Assembly: GCA_002422795.1 (NCBI GenBank)
Contig: DITJ01000091.1
Location: forward strand, 1-56,484
Reading direction: 5' to 3'
From: Alphaproteobacteria bacterium UBA6187
GTDB taxonomy: Bacteria; Pseudomonadota; Alphaproteobacteria; Rickettsiales; UBA6187
DNA: 56,484 bases
Both the position numbers and the translations under genes were made by a program. A model generated the notes under the pieces. The model saw only the letters and a list, made by a program, of their open reading frames with translations, was not told the DNA's origin and ran no database searches. Of the stretch, positions 8,951 through 16,445 are shown piece by piece. Position 1 is the stretch's first letter; each line of letters begins with the position of its first letter.

Positions 8951-9064
8951 GTGACAGGTAATGGGTGATGGGTGATGGGAATCCATCGCCTTACCCTACC
9001 TTCTTATCACACAACCTCTTAATATATACAACCCTAAAACCCATTACCTAACACCCATCACCCA
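8951..9064. repeat. GGGTGAT-unit tandem-repeat hairpin between ntrX and trkA
   Basis: Tandem GGGTGAT units (8960-8979) are matched by inverted CCCATCACCC-type units (9040-9064), with a spacer of about 60 bp. It is the same kind of structure as at 4245, 10511, 13574, 16795, 33946 and 38525. A GGTGAT/GGGTGAT unit is also used at 33946-34019. Confidence 0.75.
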
Positions 9065-9066
9065 CC

Positions 9067-10473
9067 TTAAGCTACACAAAGCTCAACATCATGCTCACGC
9101 AGCTCTTTGCTTTTTACGCCCAGGCTTTTTAATTTCCTGTGGAATGCAGAGCGCTCCATCCCTACAAATGTTGCAGTTTTAGATACATTACCGCCAAATC
9201 TTTCTAACTGCGTTGTAAGATATTCTTTTTCAAATAATTCCCGTGCATCCTTAAGCTGCAAACCCATTATATCCGCGCCAGCACCAAATCCTGATGCCAT
9301 CGGGTTAGATGATAATAATTCAGGAGGGAGCATGTTAGAGGTAATCTGGTTGCCTCCTTCATCATTAGTCATTATAAGCAGCCACTCAACTACATTCCGA
9401 AGCTGCCTTATGTTCCCCGGCCATGAATATACTTCCATTGCCGCTATAGCACTTTCGTTTAATTCCCTTTGCGGTACAGAAAGGTTTTCCGCATATTTTT
9501 TGATAAAATAATTAGCAAGCGGCAAAATATCGCCTTTACGCTCTTTTAGTGATGGCACTTTAAGGGGAACTACATTCAGGCGATAAAACAAATCTTCCCT
9601 GAAACGTCCTGCGGATATTTCATTTTGCAGGTTCTTATTTGTGGAAGCAATTATCCTTACATCAACATTTACACGTTTATTCCCGCCAACCCTTTCAAAA
9701 CTGTTTTCCTGTAATATACGAAGGATTTTCCCTTGCGTACCAAGAGGCATATCGGCCACCTCATCAAGGAATAATGTGCCGCCATGTGCACGCTCTAAGG
9801 TTCCGGTTTTACCCTCCCCGCCTGCGCTATATTCTTTTCCGAATAATTCCTCTTCAACTTTATCCTGCGATATACTGGAGGCATTAAGTATTACAAACGG
9901 CCCGGCATGTCGTTTTGATTTCTGGTGTATAAGCCTGGCTACCATTTCCTTACCACAACCGGCAGCACCATTCAGCATGATCCGGCTTTCTGTAGGGGCC
10001 ACTTTTTCTATAGCCTGGCGCAGCGCGAGAACAGCGTGGGATTCGCCAATCAGGTGATTTTCATATACACCTTTTTTTAATTCTTCATTTTCATTTTTTA
10101 ATTTTGCAGTTTCTACAGCGCGTTTTACAAGCCTTAATATCCTATCTTCCTTAAAGGGCTTTTCTATATAGTCATACGCGCCAAGCCGGATAGAATGTAT
10201 CGCCGTTTCTATATTGCCGTGACCGCTTATCATGATAACAGGTAAATTCGGGTATCTTTTCTTTACAGCCTCAAGTATACCAAGCCCATCCATATCGCTG
10301 CCTTGCAGCCATATATCCAGCACAACAACCGCCGGCACACGCTCTCTTATCGCCTCAATAGCGCCTGTGCTATCACTTGCTACCCTTGGGTTATAACCTT
10401 CATCACGCAATATATCCGATATAAGGTCCCTTATATCCTGCTCATCATCTACTATAAGTACATCAAGTGACAT
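9067..10473 (-). CDS. ntrX: Response regulator NtrX
   Basis: A 468-residue NtrC-class regulator paired with NtrY. Order: receiver (1-120; phosphoacceptor region VVVLDIWLQGSDMDGLG near 48-64), AAA+ domain (about 140-370; Walker A LNGAAGCGKE, Walker B GGTLFLDEVAD), C-terminal Fis-type helix-turn-helix (about 425-460; GGNVSKTATFVGMERSAFHRKLKSLG). The loop after ELFGKE reads YSAGGEGKTG, so the GAFTGA sigma-54 contact motif is absent. That absence is known from several alphaproteobacterial NtrX proteins. It suggests action as a sigma-70 regulator or repressor rather than a sigma-54 activator. Confidence 0.95.
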   Translation of the reverse strand: MSLDVLIVDDEQDIRDLISDILRDEGYNPRVASDSTGAIEAIRERVPAVVVLDIWLQGSDMDGLGILEAVKKRYPNLPVIMISGHGNIETAIHSIRLGAYDYIEKPFKEDRILRLVKRAVETAKLKNENEELKKGVYENHLIGESHAVLALRQAIEKVAPTESRIMLNGAAGCGKEMVARLIHQKSKRHAGPFVILNASSISQDKVEEELFGKEYSAGGEGKTGTLERAHGGTLFLDEVADMPLGTQGKILRILQENSFERVGGNKRVNVDVRIIASTNKNLQNEISAGRFREDLFYRLNVVPLKVPSLKERKGDILPLANYFIKKYAENLSVPQRELNESAIAAMEVYSWPGNIRQLRNVVEWLLIMTNDEGGNQITSNMLPPELLSSNPMASGFGAGADIMGLQLKDARELFEKEYLTTQLERFGGNVSKTATFVGMERSAFHRKLKSLGVKSKELREHDVELCVA

Positions 10474-10510
10474 AAGTTATATCCTAAAGTTAAGTTCTGG
10501 GATAAGATAA

Positions 10511-10592
10511 TTTAAGATTTAAGATTGTAAATTTAATATTTGAATATGGCTTCTTCTTTAAATCTTAAATCTACAATCTTAAATCTTAAATC
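10511..10592. repeat. GATTTAA-unit tandem-repeat hairpin between ntrY and ntrX
   Basis: Units of TTTAAGAT/GATTGTA at 10511-10535 face their complement at 10556-10592. A closely related hairpin (gatttaagattgtagattt) lies at 16795-16856 between rnpA and yidD. It lies inside the ntrY-ntrX operon and could modulate read-through. Confidence 0.75.
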
Positions 10593-10594
10593 CC

Positions 10595-12457
10595 TTATTT
10601 CTGCTGTAAAGGAAAACTAAGGTAAACGCAAGCCCCACCGCTAACATTTTTAAATTCAACCATACCGCCATGGTCTTCAACTATTTTCTTAACTATAGCC
10701 AAACCAAGCCCGGTTCCTTTACTTTTTGTAGTAACATAAGGCTCGGTTATGCGTTCCTGCATTTCCGGGGAAAAACCCTTACCGTTATCATGTATAGCAA
10801 TCGCGCATTTATTCATTATTTTAGAGACAGTTACCTTAATTATACCGTTGGTAAAGTTTTTATCATGGGCTATTCTATCAAGAATTGACTCTTCTGAATT
10901 CTTGATAATATTTGTAAGTACCTGGGTTATCTGGCCTGCATCACAATTTACCATTATCGGGTATTTAGAAATTTTCGCTTCAAATTTTATCCCCTCAACC
11001 ATCTCGTTACGTGCGAATATTATATCCTCAACTATCTCGCACATATTATTATTTGTAAATACCGGGGCTGGAATCCTTGCAAAGCTGGCAAATTCATCCA
11101 CCATAGAACCTATGGAATTGGCGTTCCTTACTATTGTATTTACATATCTATCAAATGTTTCATTATCCTCAACCTGGCCGCTATATATACGTTTTAACCT
11201 TTCCGCGGCAAGTTGTATAGGGGTAAGCGGATTTTTTATTTCATGGGCTATACGCCTTGCCACATCCGACCAGGCCACACGCCTTTGCACCGCCATAAGT
11301 TCACTCCTTTGGCGGTCAAGCTGCTCTGTCATACGGTTAAAGGCACGGGAAAGAGCGGCCATTTCATCATTTGCATGGCCTTCTTTCACCCTTGCACTTA
11401 AATCACCTTTTTTCACCTTTTCTGTAACTTCCAAAAGGGCGCTTATCGGTTTTACCAGGTAAATTGCAAAAACAAAGCCCATCCATGCTGTAGATAAAAG
11501 CAGCAAAAGAGCAACAATAATAAACACGATAAAGAATTTTATCTGTATCTTTGATATATTACGTTTTAAGTGGTTATATTCCGTTGCCGCACCCTGGGTT
11601 GTTTCTATATAATTTATAATTTTATTATCTACAAACCGCCCTACAAGTAAGTAAGTATCAAAGAAATTATCGAGTTTTGTAATTGCAATAACGCGGTCAT
11701 CCGAATCACTGGTGAGCGTTACAAGCTCTCCCTTTTCTGTCCTTGCAAGTATATCTTGGGGTAAATCTTCCAAATCCAACTGCAAAGAAAAGCTTAGGCT
11801 GGTTGCCGCTAATATATTAATTTTTCCATAACCGCTTTTTTGGAATACTATGGCTTCAGGTATTTTCCTTATAGCTGCCACAAAAGAAAGCTTTTTGCTG
11901 AATGAGCCAGGGTCTTTCCTTAGATTAAGCGCATCGCGGTTTATATCGCTAGCCATGCTTATCACATCCACCCTGATAACTTCCTTATGCCCTTCAAGAT
12001 ATGACCTTGCTATCTGCACAGAACCATCAATTGCTTCCCCTACCTTATGGTTAAACCAGGATTGTATGCCATAATTAAAAAATACCGCCGATGAAATTAC
12101 CATGATAATGGTAGGAACCATTGCAACCAGAGAAAACATGAAAACAATACGGGTTTGCAAGCGCGAGCCTATTATGCCCTGGCGCCTTTGTATTATTAAC
12201 TTGAATACATGCTTTGAAATAATAGCTGCCAGAGATAATAACAGGATAATATCTATAATAATCAGCACTATTACATAACGGGGTTCAACATCAACTGAAG
12301 CATGGCTGCCTGCTATTGAAAAATATGTGGCAATAATAGAAACGCTACTCGCAACCGCGAATAATATCGCAAGGTTCCGCGACCTGCCAAGCTTGAAAAA
12401 AAGCTTAGAAAACCTTGCCGGCATTATCTTCTTAAACTTTGCTTTTAGTGAGGGCAT
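10595..12457 (-). CDS. ntrY: Sensor histidine kinase NtrY
   Basis: A 620-residue membrane histidine kinase. Several N-terminal membrane segments (about 20-40, 55-80, 100-130) precede an extracytoplasmic region. A further helix near 300 (FFIVFIIVALLLLLSTAWMG) leads into HAMP (about 315-365), then HisKA with DVARRIAHEIKNPLTPIQLAAERL (phospho-His in HEIKNP), then the ATPase with DNGKGFSPE and GTGLGLAIVKKI. HAMP runs straight into HisKA, so the PAS domain usual in NtrY is missing. I chose the ATG at 12457 (AGGATAACAAT upstream). The longer frame to 12535 reads through a palindromic repeat, encoding ILKLVQDDQDN. Confidence 0.94.
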   Translation of the reverse strand: MPSLKAKFKKIMPARFSKLFFKLGRSRNLAILFAVASSVSIIATYFSIAGSHASVDVEPRYVIVLIIIDIILLLSLAAIISKHVFKLIIQRRQGIIGSRLQTRIVFMFSLVAMVPTIIMVISSAVFFNYGIQSWFNHKVGEAIDGSVQIARSYLEGHKEVIRVDVISMASDINRDALNLRKDPGSFSKKLSFVAAIRKIPEAIVFQKSGYGKINILAATSLSFSLQLDLEDLPQDILARTEKGELVTLTSDSDDRVIAITKLDNFFDTYLLVGRFVDNKIINYIETTQGAATEYNHLKRNISKIQIKFFIVFIIVALLLLLSTAWMGFVFAIYLVKPISALLEVTEKVKKGDLSARVKEGHANDEMAALSRAFNRMTEQLDRQRSELMAVQRRVAWSDVARRIAHEIKNPLTPIQLAAERLKRIYSGQVEDNETFDRYVNTIVRNANSIGSMVDEFASFARIPAPVFTNNNMCEIVEDIIFARNEMVEGIKFEAKISKYPIMVNCDAGQITQVLTNIIKNSEESILDRIAHDKNFTNGIIKVTVSKIMNKCAIAIHDNGKGFSPEMQERITEPYVTTKSKGTGLGLAIVKKIVEDHGGMVEFKNVSGGACVYLSFPLQQK

Positions 12458-12469
12458 ATTGTTATCCTG

Positions 12470-12594
12470 GTCATCCTGAACTAGTTTCAGGATCCATCTA
12501 GCAAAGTAATAGAAGACAGATTTGTATGCAACCACTTAATAAAAAGTTCTTTCTTTGTATTTCAAAATGGATCCTGAAATAAATTCAGTATGAC
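12470..12594. repeat. GTCATCCTGAA palindromic element between dus and ntrY
   Basis: Inverted arms of about 26 bp: GTCATCCTGAACTAGTTTCA then GGATCC at 12470-12495, and GGATCCTGAAATAAATTCAG then TATGAC at 12569-12594. It ends two bases from the dus stop codon. The outer GTCATYC motif and inner GGATCC are shared in style with elements at 42095-42284 and 46870-47092. Confidence 0.8.
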
Positions 12595-12595
12595 G

Positions 12596-13570
12596 CTAGT
12601 TGATAGCCTTCTCAAAAAACTCCGTCAGTAAATCCTTCACAACTACCGAGTTGTTTTCCCTATTCATTTTATTCCTGAATTCTGCGCCACCCGACATTCC
12701 GGCGCTATACCAGCCCAAATGCTTACGGGCAAATTTAACGCCCACATCCTGCCCATAATGCTCTATCATTTCATCGTAATGCGCAAGGGCAATGGTTAAT
12801 TTTTGCTCAACATTCGGATCAGGCAATTTCTCCCCGGTTTTAAGATACTGGGTTGCCTGGTTTATAAACCACGGCCTGCCATACGCGCCTCTTCCTATCA
12901 TCACGCCATCTGCGCCAGACTGCGCAAGCGCATTATCCACATCTTCATAGGTTTTAATATCACCATTTACTATAACCGGAATTTTCACAGCATCCTTTAC
13001 ATTGCGAACGAAAGCCCAATCGGCGCTACCATTATACATCTGGCAGCGCGTGCGACCATGCACCACCACCATTTGTATACCGATATCTTCCGCAGCCTTT
13101 GCAAGCGAGGGGGCATTTTTATTATCCATATTCCAGCCAACACGCATTTTTACGGTTACCGGAATTTTCACTGCATTTACAACAGCTTCCAATATTTTCT
13201 TGGCAGTGCATTCATCCTTCATAAGCGCAGAGCCAGCATAGCCGTTCACAACTTTCTTTACCGGGCAACCGAAATTAATATCTATTATCTTTGCGCCTAA
13301 ATCTTCATTCAGTTTGGCGGCCTCCGCCATAACATCCGGCTCATTGCCTGCAAGCTGCACCGAGGTTAAATCTTCATTATCCGCAACTTCGCATTTCATA
13401 AGGCTTTCGCGGGTTTGCAATATCATTGCGCGGCTGGCAATCATTTCAGAAACAAGCAGGCCTGCCCCAAACCCCTTCACCAGCTTGCGGAATGGCTTAT
13501 CTGTAACCCCCGACATAGGCGCAAGGATTACATTTTCTTCAATTCTAAAATTACCGATTGTTATTGCCAT
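12596..13570 (-). CDS. dus: tRNA-dihydrouridine synthase (DusB/NifR3-like)
   Basis: A 324-residue FMN-dependent TIM-barrel enzyme that reduces uridines in the tRNA D-loop. Visible motifs are ILAPMSGVTDKPFRKL near 15-30, DINFGCPVKKVVNGYAGSALM near 99-119 (active-site Cys in NFGCP), VTVKMRVGW near 138-146 and VVHGRTRCQMYNG near 167-179. NGDI and GADGVMIGRGAYGRPW follow. The frame is open 19 codons upstream, but those codons are a tandem AGTTCAG repeat (SELGTLNSN). The ATG at 13570 starts the conserved MAITIGNFRI. dus ahead of the ntr genes is the classical nifR3-ntr arrangement. Confidence 0.94.
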   Translation of the reverse strand: MAITIGNFRIEENVILAPMSGVTDKPFRKLVKGFGAGLLVSEMIASRAMILQTRESLMKCEVADNEDLTSVQLAGNEPDVMAEAAKLNEDLGAKIIDINFGCPVKKVVNGYAGSALMKDECTAKKILEAVVNAVKIPVTVKMRVGWNMDNKNAPSLAKAAEDIGIQMVVVHGRTRCQMYNGSADWAFVRNVKDAVKIPVIVNGDIKTYEDVDNALAQSGADGVMIGRGAYGRPWFINQATQYLKTGEKLPDPNVEQKLTIALAHYDEMIEHYGQDVGVKFARKHLGWYSAGMSGGAEFRNKMNRENNSVVVKDLLTEFFEKAIN

Positions 13571-13573
13571 ATT

Positions 13574-13713
13574 AGAGTTCAGAGTCCCAAGTTCAGAGTT
13601 CAGAATATAGTGTAAAAACTTAACCATTAAAAATATTGCTACCTATACTCGTTACGTTATATATACTAATTATTGTATTTTTACAACTGAACTCTGAACT
13701 CTGAACTCCGGCA
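13574..13713. repeat. AGTTCAG-unit tandem-repeat inverted pair in the dus/ispDF divergent region
   Basis: AGAGTTCAGAG...AGTTCAG units at 13574-13603 and their inverted copies (TGAACTCTGAACTC) at 13687-13713 enclose about 80 bp of AT-rich DNA. That DNA must hold the divergent promoters of dus and ispDF. The unit is the same as at 4245-4316. It ends about 8 bases before the ispDF start, which lacks a clear Shine-Dalgarno. Confidence 0.75.
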
Positions 13714-13720
13714 ACTAAAC

Positions 13721-15031
13721 ATGAACCAATACAACACCATCTGCCTTATAGTCGCAGCCGGAAGCGGGGCAAGGCTTGGAAATGAAATTCCAAAGCAATA
13801 TCTTATGCTTGGCAATAAACCAATACTCAGGCATTCCGCAGAAGCATTCCTGAATCATCCGCAAATTGATGCAGTTTGCGTTATTTATAACCCAGCCCAT
13901 CAAGAATTTTATGATAATGCGGTAGGGGATTTAAACTTATACCGAGTTGCATTCAAAGAACGAGTAGGAGTGCTAGGCGAGGAGGGCGCAAGCGTAGGCT
14001 TACTACGTGCGCACCGACAAGACCGCTGCACGACAACCTCTTTCAAAGAATGCAACTCGGTATTACTCCCTCCGGTTGCGGGAGGCGCTACCAGGCAGGA
14101 ATCCTCCCGCCTTGGGATTGAGGCAATTGCAAAACATAACCCAAAAAAAGTGCTGATACACGACGGTGCGCGCCCATTTGTAGATAGCCGCATTATAACT
14201 GATATAATAAATGCACTTGATGAAACATGCGCCGCCATCCCTGCCCTGCCTGTGGAAGATACTATTAAGGAAATAGAAAATGGCAGGATTATAAAAACTA
14301 TTCCAAGGGAAAATTTGTTCCGGGCGCAGACTCCGCAGGGGTTTGTATATAGCGAAGTTAGAAGTGGCGAGCATACTTCTAACTTCTCACTCCTAACTTC
14401 TCACTTCACCGATGATGCCTCCATATTCGAACACTTACAAAAAGAAGTCCGCATCATTCCAGGCTCACAAAACAACTTTAAAATCACCACCACAGAAGAT
14501 TTACAAAGGGGAGAAATTCTTATGTCACAAAATGTTGAGACAAGAGTAGGAATGGGTTTTGATGCCCATAAATTCTGCGAACCAAAAATGGATGAAAATA
14601 ACTTCATAATGCTTTGCGGAGTGGCAGTTCCACATGATAAAAGCCTGGAGGGGCATTCCGATGCTGATGTTGGACTGCATGCGGCGGTGGACGCAATACT
14701 CGGCGCAATCGCAGCAGGCGATATAGGCACGCATTTCCCGCCAAGCGATATGCAGTGGAAAGGCGCTGATTCCAGTATTTTTCTAGCACATGCCGCTAAA
14801 CTTTTAAAAGAACGTGGTGGAGAAATTATTAATATTGATATAACCATTATTTGTGAAAGACCAAAAATATTACCGCACCGCGATAAAATGTGTGGGACAA
14901 TTGCAAAAATACTTGGTATTGAGCAATCACGTGTTAGTGTTAAAGCTACTACTACTGAAGGAATGGGCTTTACCGGGCGGAAAGAGGGAATTGCCGCGCA
15001 GGCAATTGTTAGTATAAGGATTAAGGAATAA
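13721..15031 (+). CDS. ispDF: Bifunctional IspD/IspF (MEP pathway), with an in-frame palindromic insertion
   Basis: A 436-residue fusion of MEP cytidylyltransferase and MEcPP synthase, two steps of non-mevalonate isoprenoid synthesis. IspD part (1-265): VAAGSGARLGNEIPKQYLML at 9-28, PVAGGATRQESSRLG, VLIHDGARPFVDSR, RAQTPQGF, TDDASIFE, NNFKITTTEDL. IspF part (from about 268): VGMGFDAHKF, LEGHSDADVGLHA (metal-binding D and H), DIGTHFPPSD, KATTTEGMGFTGR. All catalytic motifs are intact. Between GDLNL and PPVAGGATRQ lie 42 extra codons encoded by a 123-bp palindrome. A second tandem-repeat hairpin at 14355-14406 encodes part of the SEVRSGEHTSNF stretch. It is followed by pgpA after 4 bp. Confidence 0.95.
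   Translation: MNQYNTICLIVAAGSGARLGNEIPKQYLMLGNKPILRHSAEAFLNHPQIDAVCVIYNPAHQEFYDNAVGDLNLYRVAFKERVGVLGEEGASVGLLRAHRQDRCTTTSFKECNSVLLPPVAGGATRQESSRLGIEAIAKHNPKKVLIHDGARPFVDSRIITDIINALDETCAAIPALPVEDTIKEIENGRIIKTIPRENLFRAQTPQGFVYSEVRSGEHTSNFSLLTSHFTDDASIFEHLQKEVRIIPGSQNNFKITTTEDLQRGEILMSQNVETRVGMGFDAHKFCEPKMDENNFIMLCGVAVPHDKSLEGHSDADVGLHAAVDAILGAIAAGDIGTHFPPSDMQWKGADSSIFLAHAAKLLKERGGEIINIDITIICERPKILPHRDKMCGTIAKILGIEQSRVSVKATTTEGMGFTGRKEGIAAQAIVSIRIKE
13940..14062 (+). repeat. Protein-coding palindromic element in ispD (copy 1)
   Basis: A 123-bp palindrome with 14-bp arms: ACCGAGTTGCATTC at 13941-13954 and its exact complement at 14048-14061, extended by a TA pair. TTA flanks both ends (13937-13939, 14063-14065), as a target duplication would. 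Core motifs TAGGAGTGC, GAGGGCG, AAGCGTAG and CTACGTGCGCACCGA include an inner stem (GCGCA-AG-CGTAG with CTACGTGCGC). It adds exactly 42 codons to IspD. Copy 2 is in ackA at 55179-55301 in the same frame and orientation. Confidence 0.92.
14355..14406 (+). repeat. Tandem-repeat hairpin inside the ispD coding sequence
   Basis: GTTAGAAGTG (14358-14367) faces CACTTCTAAC-like units, and CTAACTTCTCACT is tandemly repeated at 14378-14405. It has the same unit-repeat plus inverted-unit design as the intergenic hairpins but here is translated in frame. It encodes a low-complexity linker between RAQTPQGF and TDDASIFE. Confidence 0.7.
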
Positions 15032-15035
15032 ACAA

Positions 15036-15725
15036 ATGGAAAATAAAGAAATACAATCAAGCCACCCGGCATATATAATCGCAACATGGTTTGGCATAGG
15101 AAAAATACGCTTTGCGCCTGGAACTTTCGGCAGCATGTTTGCATTTCCGTTATTTATCCTTTCCCACTATTTACTCTGCTTTGGAAAAAGTGAAAGCTCT
15201 TTTAATTACATATACTTATCTTTCCTGTTGGTTTTATTTTTTATAGGTCAGTGGGCAAGTAATGTTTATATGAATAAAACCGGCAAATCCGACCCTGGCG
15301 AAATTGTAATAGATGAAGTGGTGGGACAATTAATAGTATGGTTTGCAGCCTTTTCCGCCCTTGCACCATCACTTGGGATTTTTGATGTATTATACGGCTC
15401 TGTTTCTGAAAATTCTCAACAGGCTACAGTTGAATCTTTGCATGAACTTTTTACAACGCCCGCAATTCTTTCAGGATATATAATCATCCTGTTCCCCGCC
15501 TATTTACTGGGTTTTATTTTATTCCGTATTTTTGATATATGGAAACCATGGCCTATAAGTTGGTGCGATAAAAACATGAAAGGCGGCTTCGGCGTTATGT
15601 TTGACGATATTTTTGCATCCGTATATGCCTCTATTGCGTTATATCTGCTGATAATGGCATTTGTTTTATTTTTTGTACCGGCACCTGAACCAATAGTGTT
15701 ACCTGCAACTGAAATTATACAATAA
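15036..15725 (+). CDS. pgpA: Phosphatidylglycerophosphatase A
   Basis: A 229-residue membrane phosphatase that makes phosphatidylglycerol from its phosphate. PgpA motifs are present: GIGKIRFAPGTFGSMFAFPLF near 15-35, KTGKSDPGEIVIDEVVGQLIVW near 85-106 (metal-binding acidic residues), and LFRIFDIWKPWPISWCDKNM near 166-185. GGFGVMFDDIFAS follows. Four or more hydrophobic segments are visible. It is about 60 residues longer than most PgpA proteins. The extra lies mainly in FSALAPSLGIFDVLYGSVSE (about 109-128) and the 20 residues after it. It sits between ispDF (4 bp) and cinA (1 bp), so all three are probably co-translated. Confidence 0.93.
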   Translation: MENKEIQSSHPAYIIATWFGIGKIRFAPGTFGSMFAFPLFILSHYLLCFGKSESSFNYIYLSFLLVLFFIGQWASNVYMNKTGKSDPGEIVIDEVVGQLIVWFAAFSALAPSLGIFDVLYGSVSENSQQATVESLHELFTTPAILSGYIIILFPAYLLGFILFRIFDIWKPWPISWCDKNMKGGFGVMFDDIFASVYASIALYLLIMAFVLFFVPAPEPIVLPATEIIQ

Positions 15726-15726
15726 T

Positions 15727-16230
15727 ATGCTTAATGATAAATTAGCAAAAACCGCAAATGAATTATTAAAAAGCTTGCGTAAGAAAAAAATGCGCCTTGC
15801 AACTGCGGAAAGCTGCACTGGCGGGCTTATTGCAATGGCTATTACTGATATTCCAGGCTCCTCTGAAGTTTTCGAAAGGGGCTTTGTTACATACTCAAAT
15901 GAATCAAAAATTGATCTTCTAACCGTCCCTACTTTTTATATGGAAGATTATGGCGCTGTAAGCATGGAAGTGGCCGTGGCGATGGCGGAAGGTGCGCTTC
16001 TTATGTCCCGCGCTGATGTTAGTGTATCCGTCACCGGCTGCGCAGGCCCTGGCGGTGGCACAGAAGAAAAACCTATCGGCACTGTGTTTATCGGTTGCTC
16101 ACTTAAAAACCATGATACTGTTTTTGAAAAATTCTTATTTAAAGGCAACCGCCAGGAAATAAGGGAACAATCGGCAGAAGCGGCTTTGAAGATGGCGTTG
16201 GAAGTGATTAGTGTTATTCAAAACAACTAA
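15727..16230 (+). CDS. pncC: CinA C-terminal-domain protein / nicotinamide-nucleotide amidase
   Basis: A 167-residue stand-alone CinA C-terminal domain, the PncC type that deamidates nicotinamide mononucleotide in pyridine nucleotide recycling. Motifs: RLATAESCTGGLIAMAITDIPGSSEVFERGFVTYSN near 21-56, SVTGCAGPGGGTEEKPIGTVFIG near 97-119, and a C-terminal helix with NRQEIREQSAEAALKMAL. It lacks the N-terminal molybdopterin-like domain of full CinA, as expected for this branch. It is tightly packed after pgpA. Confidence 0.93.
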   Translation: MLNDKLAKTANELLKSLRKKKMRLATAESCTGGLIAMAITDIPGSSEVFERGFVTYSNESKIDLLTVPTFYMEDYGAVSMEVAVAMAEGALLMSRADVSVSVTGCAGPGGGTEEKPIGTVFIGCSLKNHDTVFEKFLFKGNRQEIREQSAEAALKMALEVISVIQNN

Positions 16231-16240
16231 CAACTAATTC

Positions 16241-16269
16241 TTGACTCCCACCACGCATTTATATATAAA
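16241..16269 (+). promoter_or_regulatory. Predicted sigma-70 promoter of rpmH-rnpA
   Basis: TTGACT (16241-16246) and TATAAA (16264-16269) are separated by 17 bp, a near-consensus arrangement 37 bp before the rpmH start. It would give the ribosomal-protein/RNase P unit its own promoter, independent of ispDF-pgpA-cinA. Confidence 0.75.
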
Positions 16270-16305
16270 GCTCACGTTAACTGAATAGCTAAGAGGATTA
16301 AACCT

Positions 16306-16440
16306 GTGAAACGTACATTTCAACCAAGTAATTTAGTAAGAAAACGCAGACATGGTTTCCGCTCAAGAATGGAAACTGTAAATGGCAGGAAAGTTCTTGC
16401 TCGTCGTCGCGCACGTGGCCGTAAGCGCCTTAGCGCATAA
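16306..16440 (+). CDS. rpmH: 50S ribosomal protein L34
   Basis: A 44-residue protein starting at GTG: MKRTFQPSNLVRKRRHGFRS, then RMETVNGRKVLARRRARGRKRLSA. This is full-length L34, with the invariant KRTFQPS start and arginine-rich tail. An AAGAGGATT Shine-Dalgarno lies at 16291-16299. It is followed by rnpA after 5 bp, the nearly universal rpmH-rnpA order. It is easily missed because it is short and starts with GTG. Confidence 0.98.
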   Translation: MKRTFQPSNLVRKRRHGFRSRMETVNGRKVLARRRARGRKRLSA

Positions 16441-16445
16441 ATCAC

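Noticed and set aside
12458..12535. N-terminal extension of NtrY by 26 residues
   Set aside because: These codons lie in the GTCATCCTGAA palindrome. An ATG with AGGA upstream at 12457 gives the usual N-terminus.
13571..13627. N-terminal extension of Dus by 19 residues
   Set aside because: Encoded by the AGTTCAG tandem repeat; the conserved protein begins at 13570.
13937..14065. Frameshift or assembly error in ispD
   Set aside because: The insertion is exactly 126 bp, the frame is open throughout, motifs on both sides are intact, and a homologous insertion of the same length is present in ackA.
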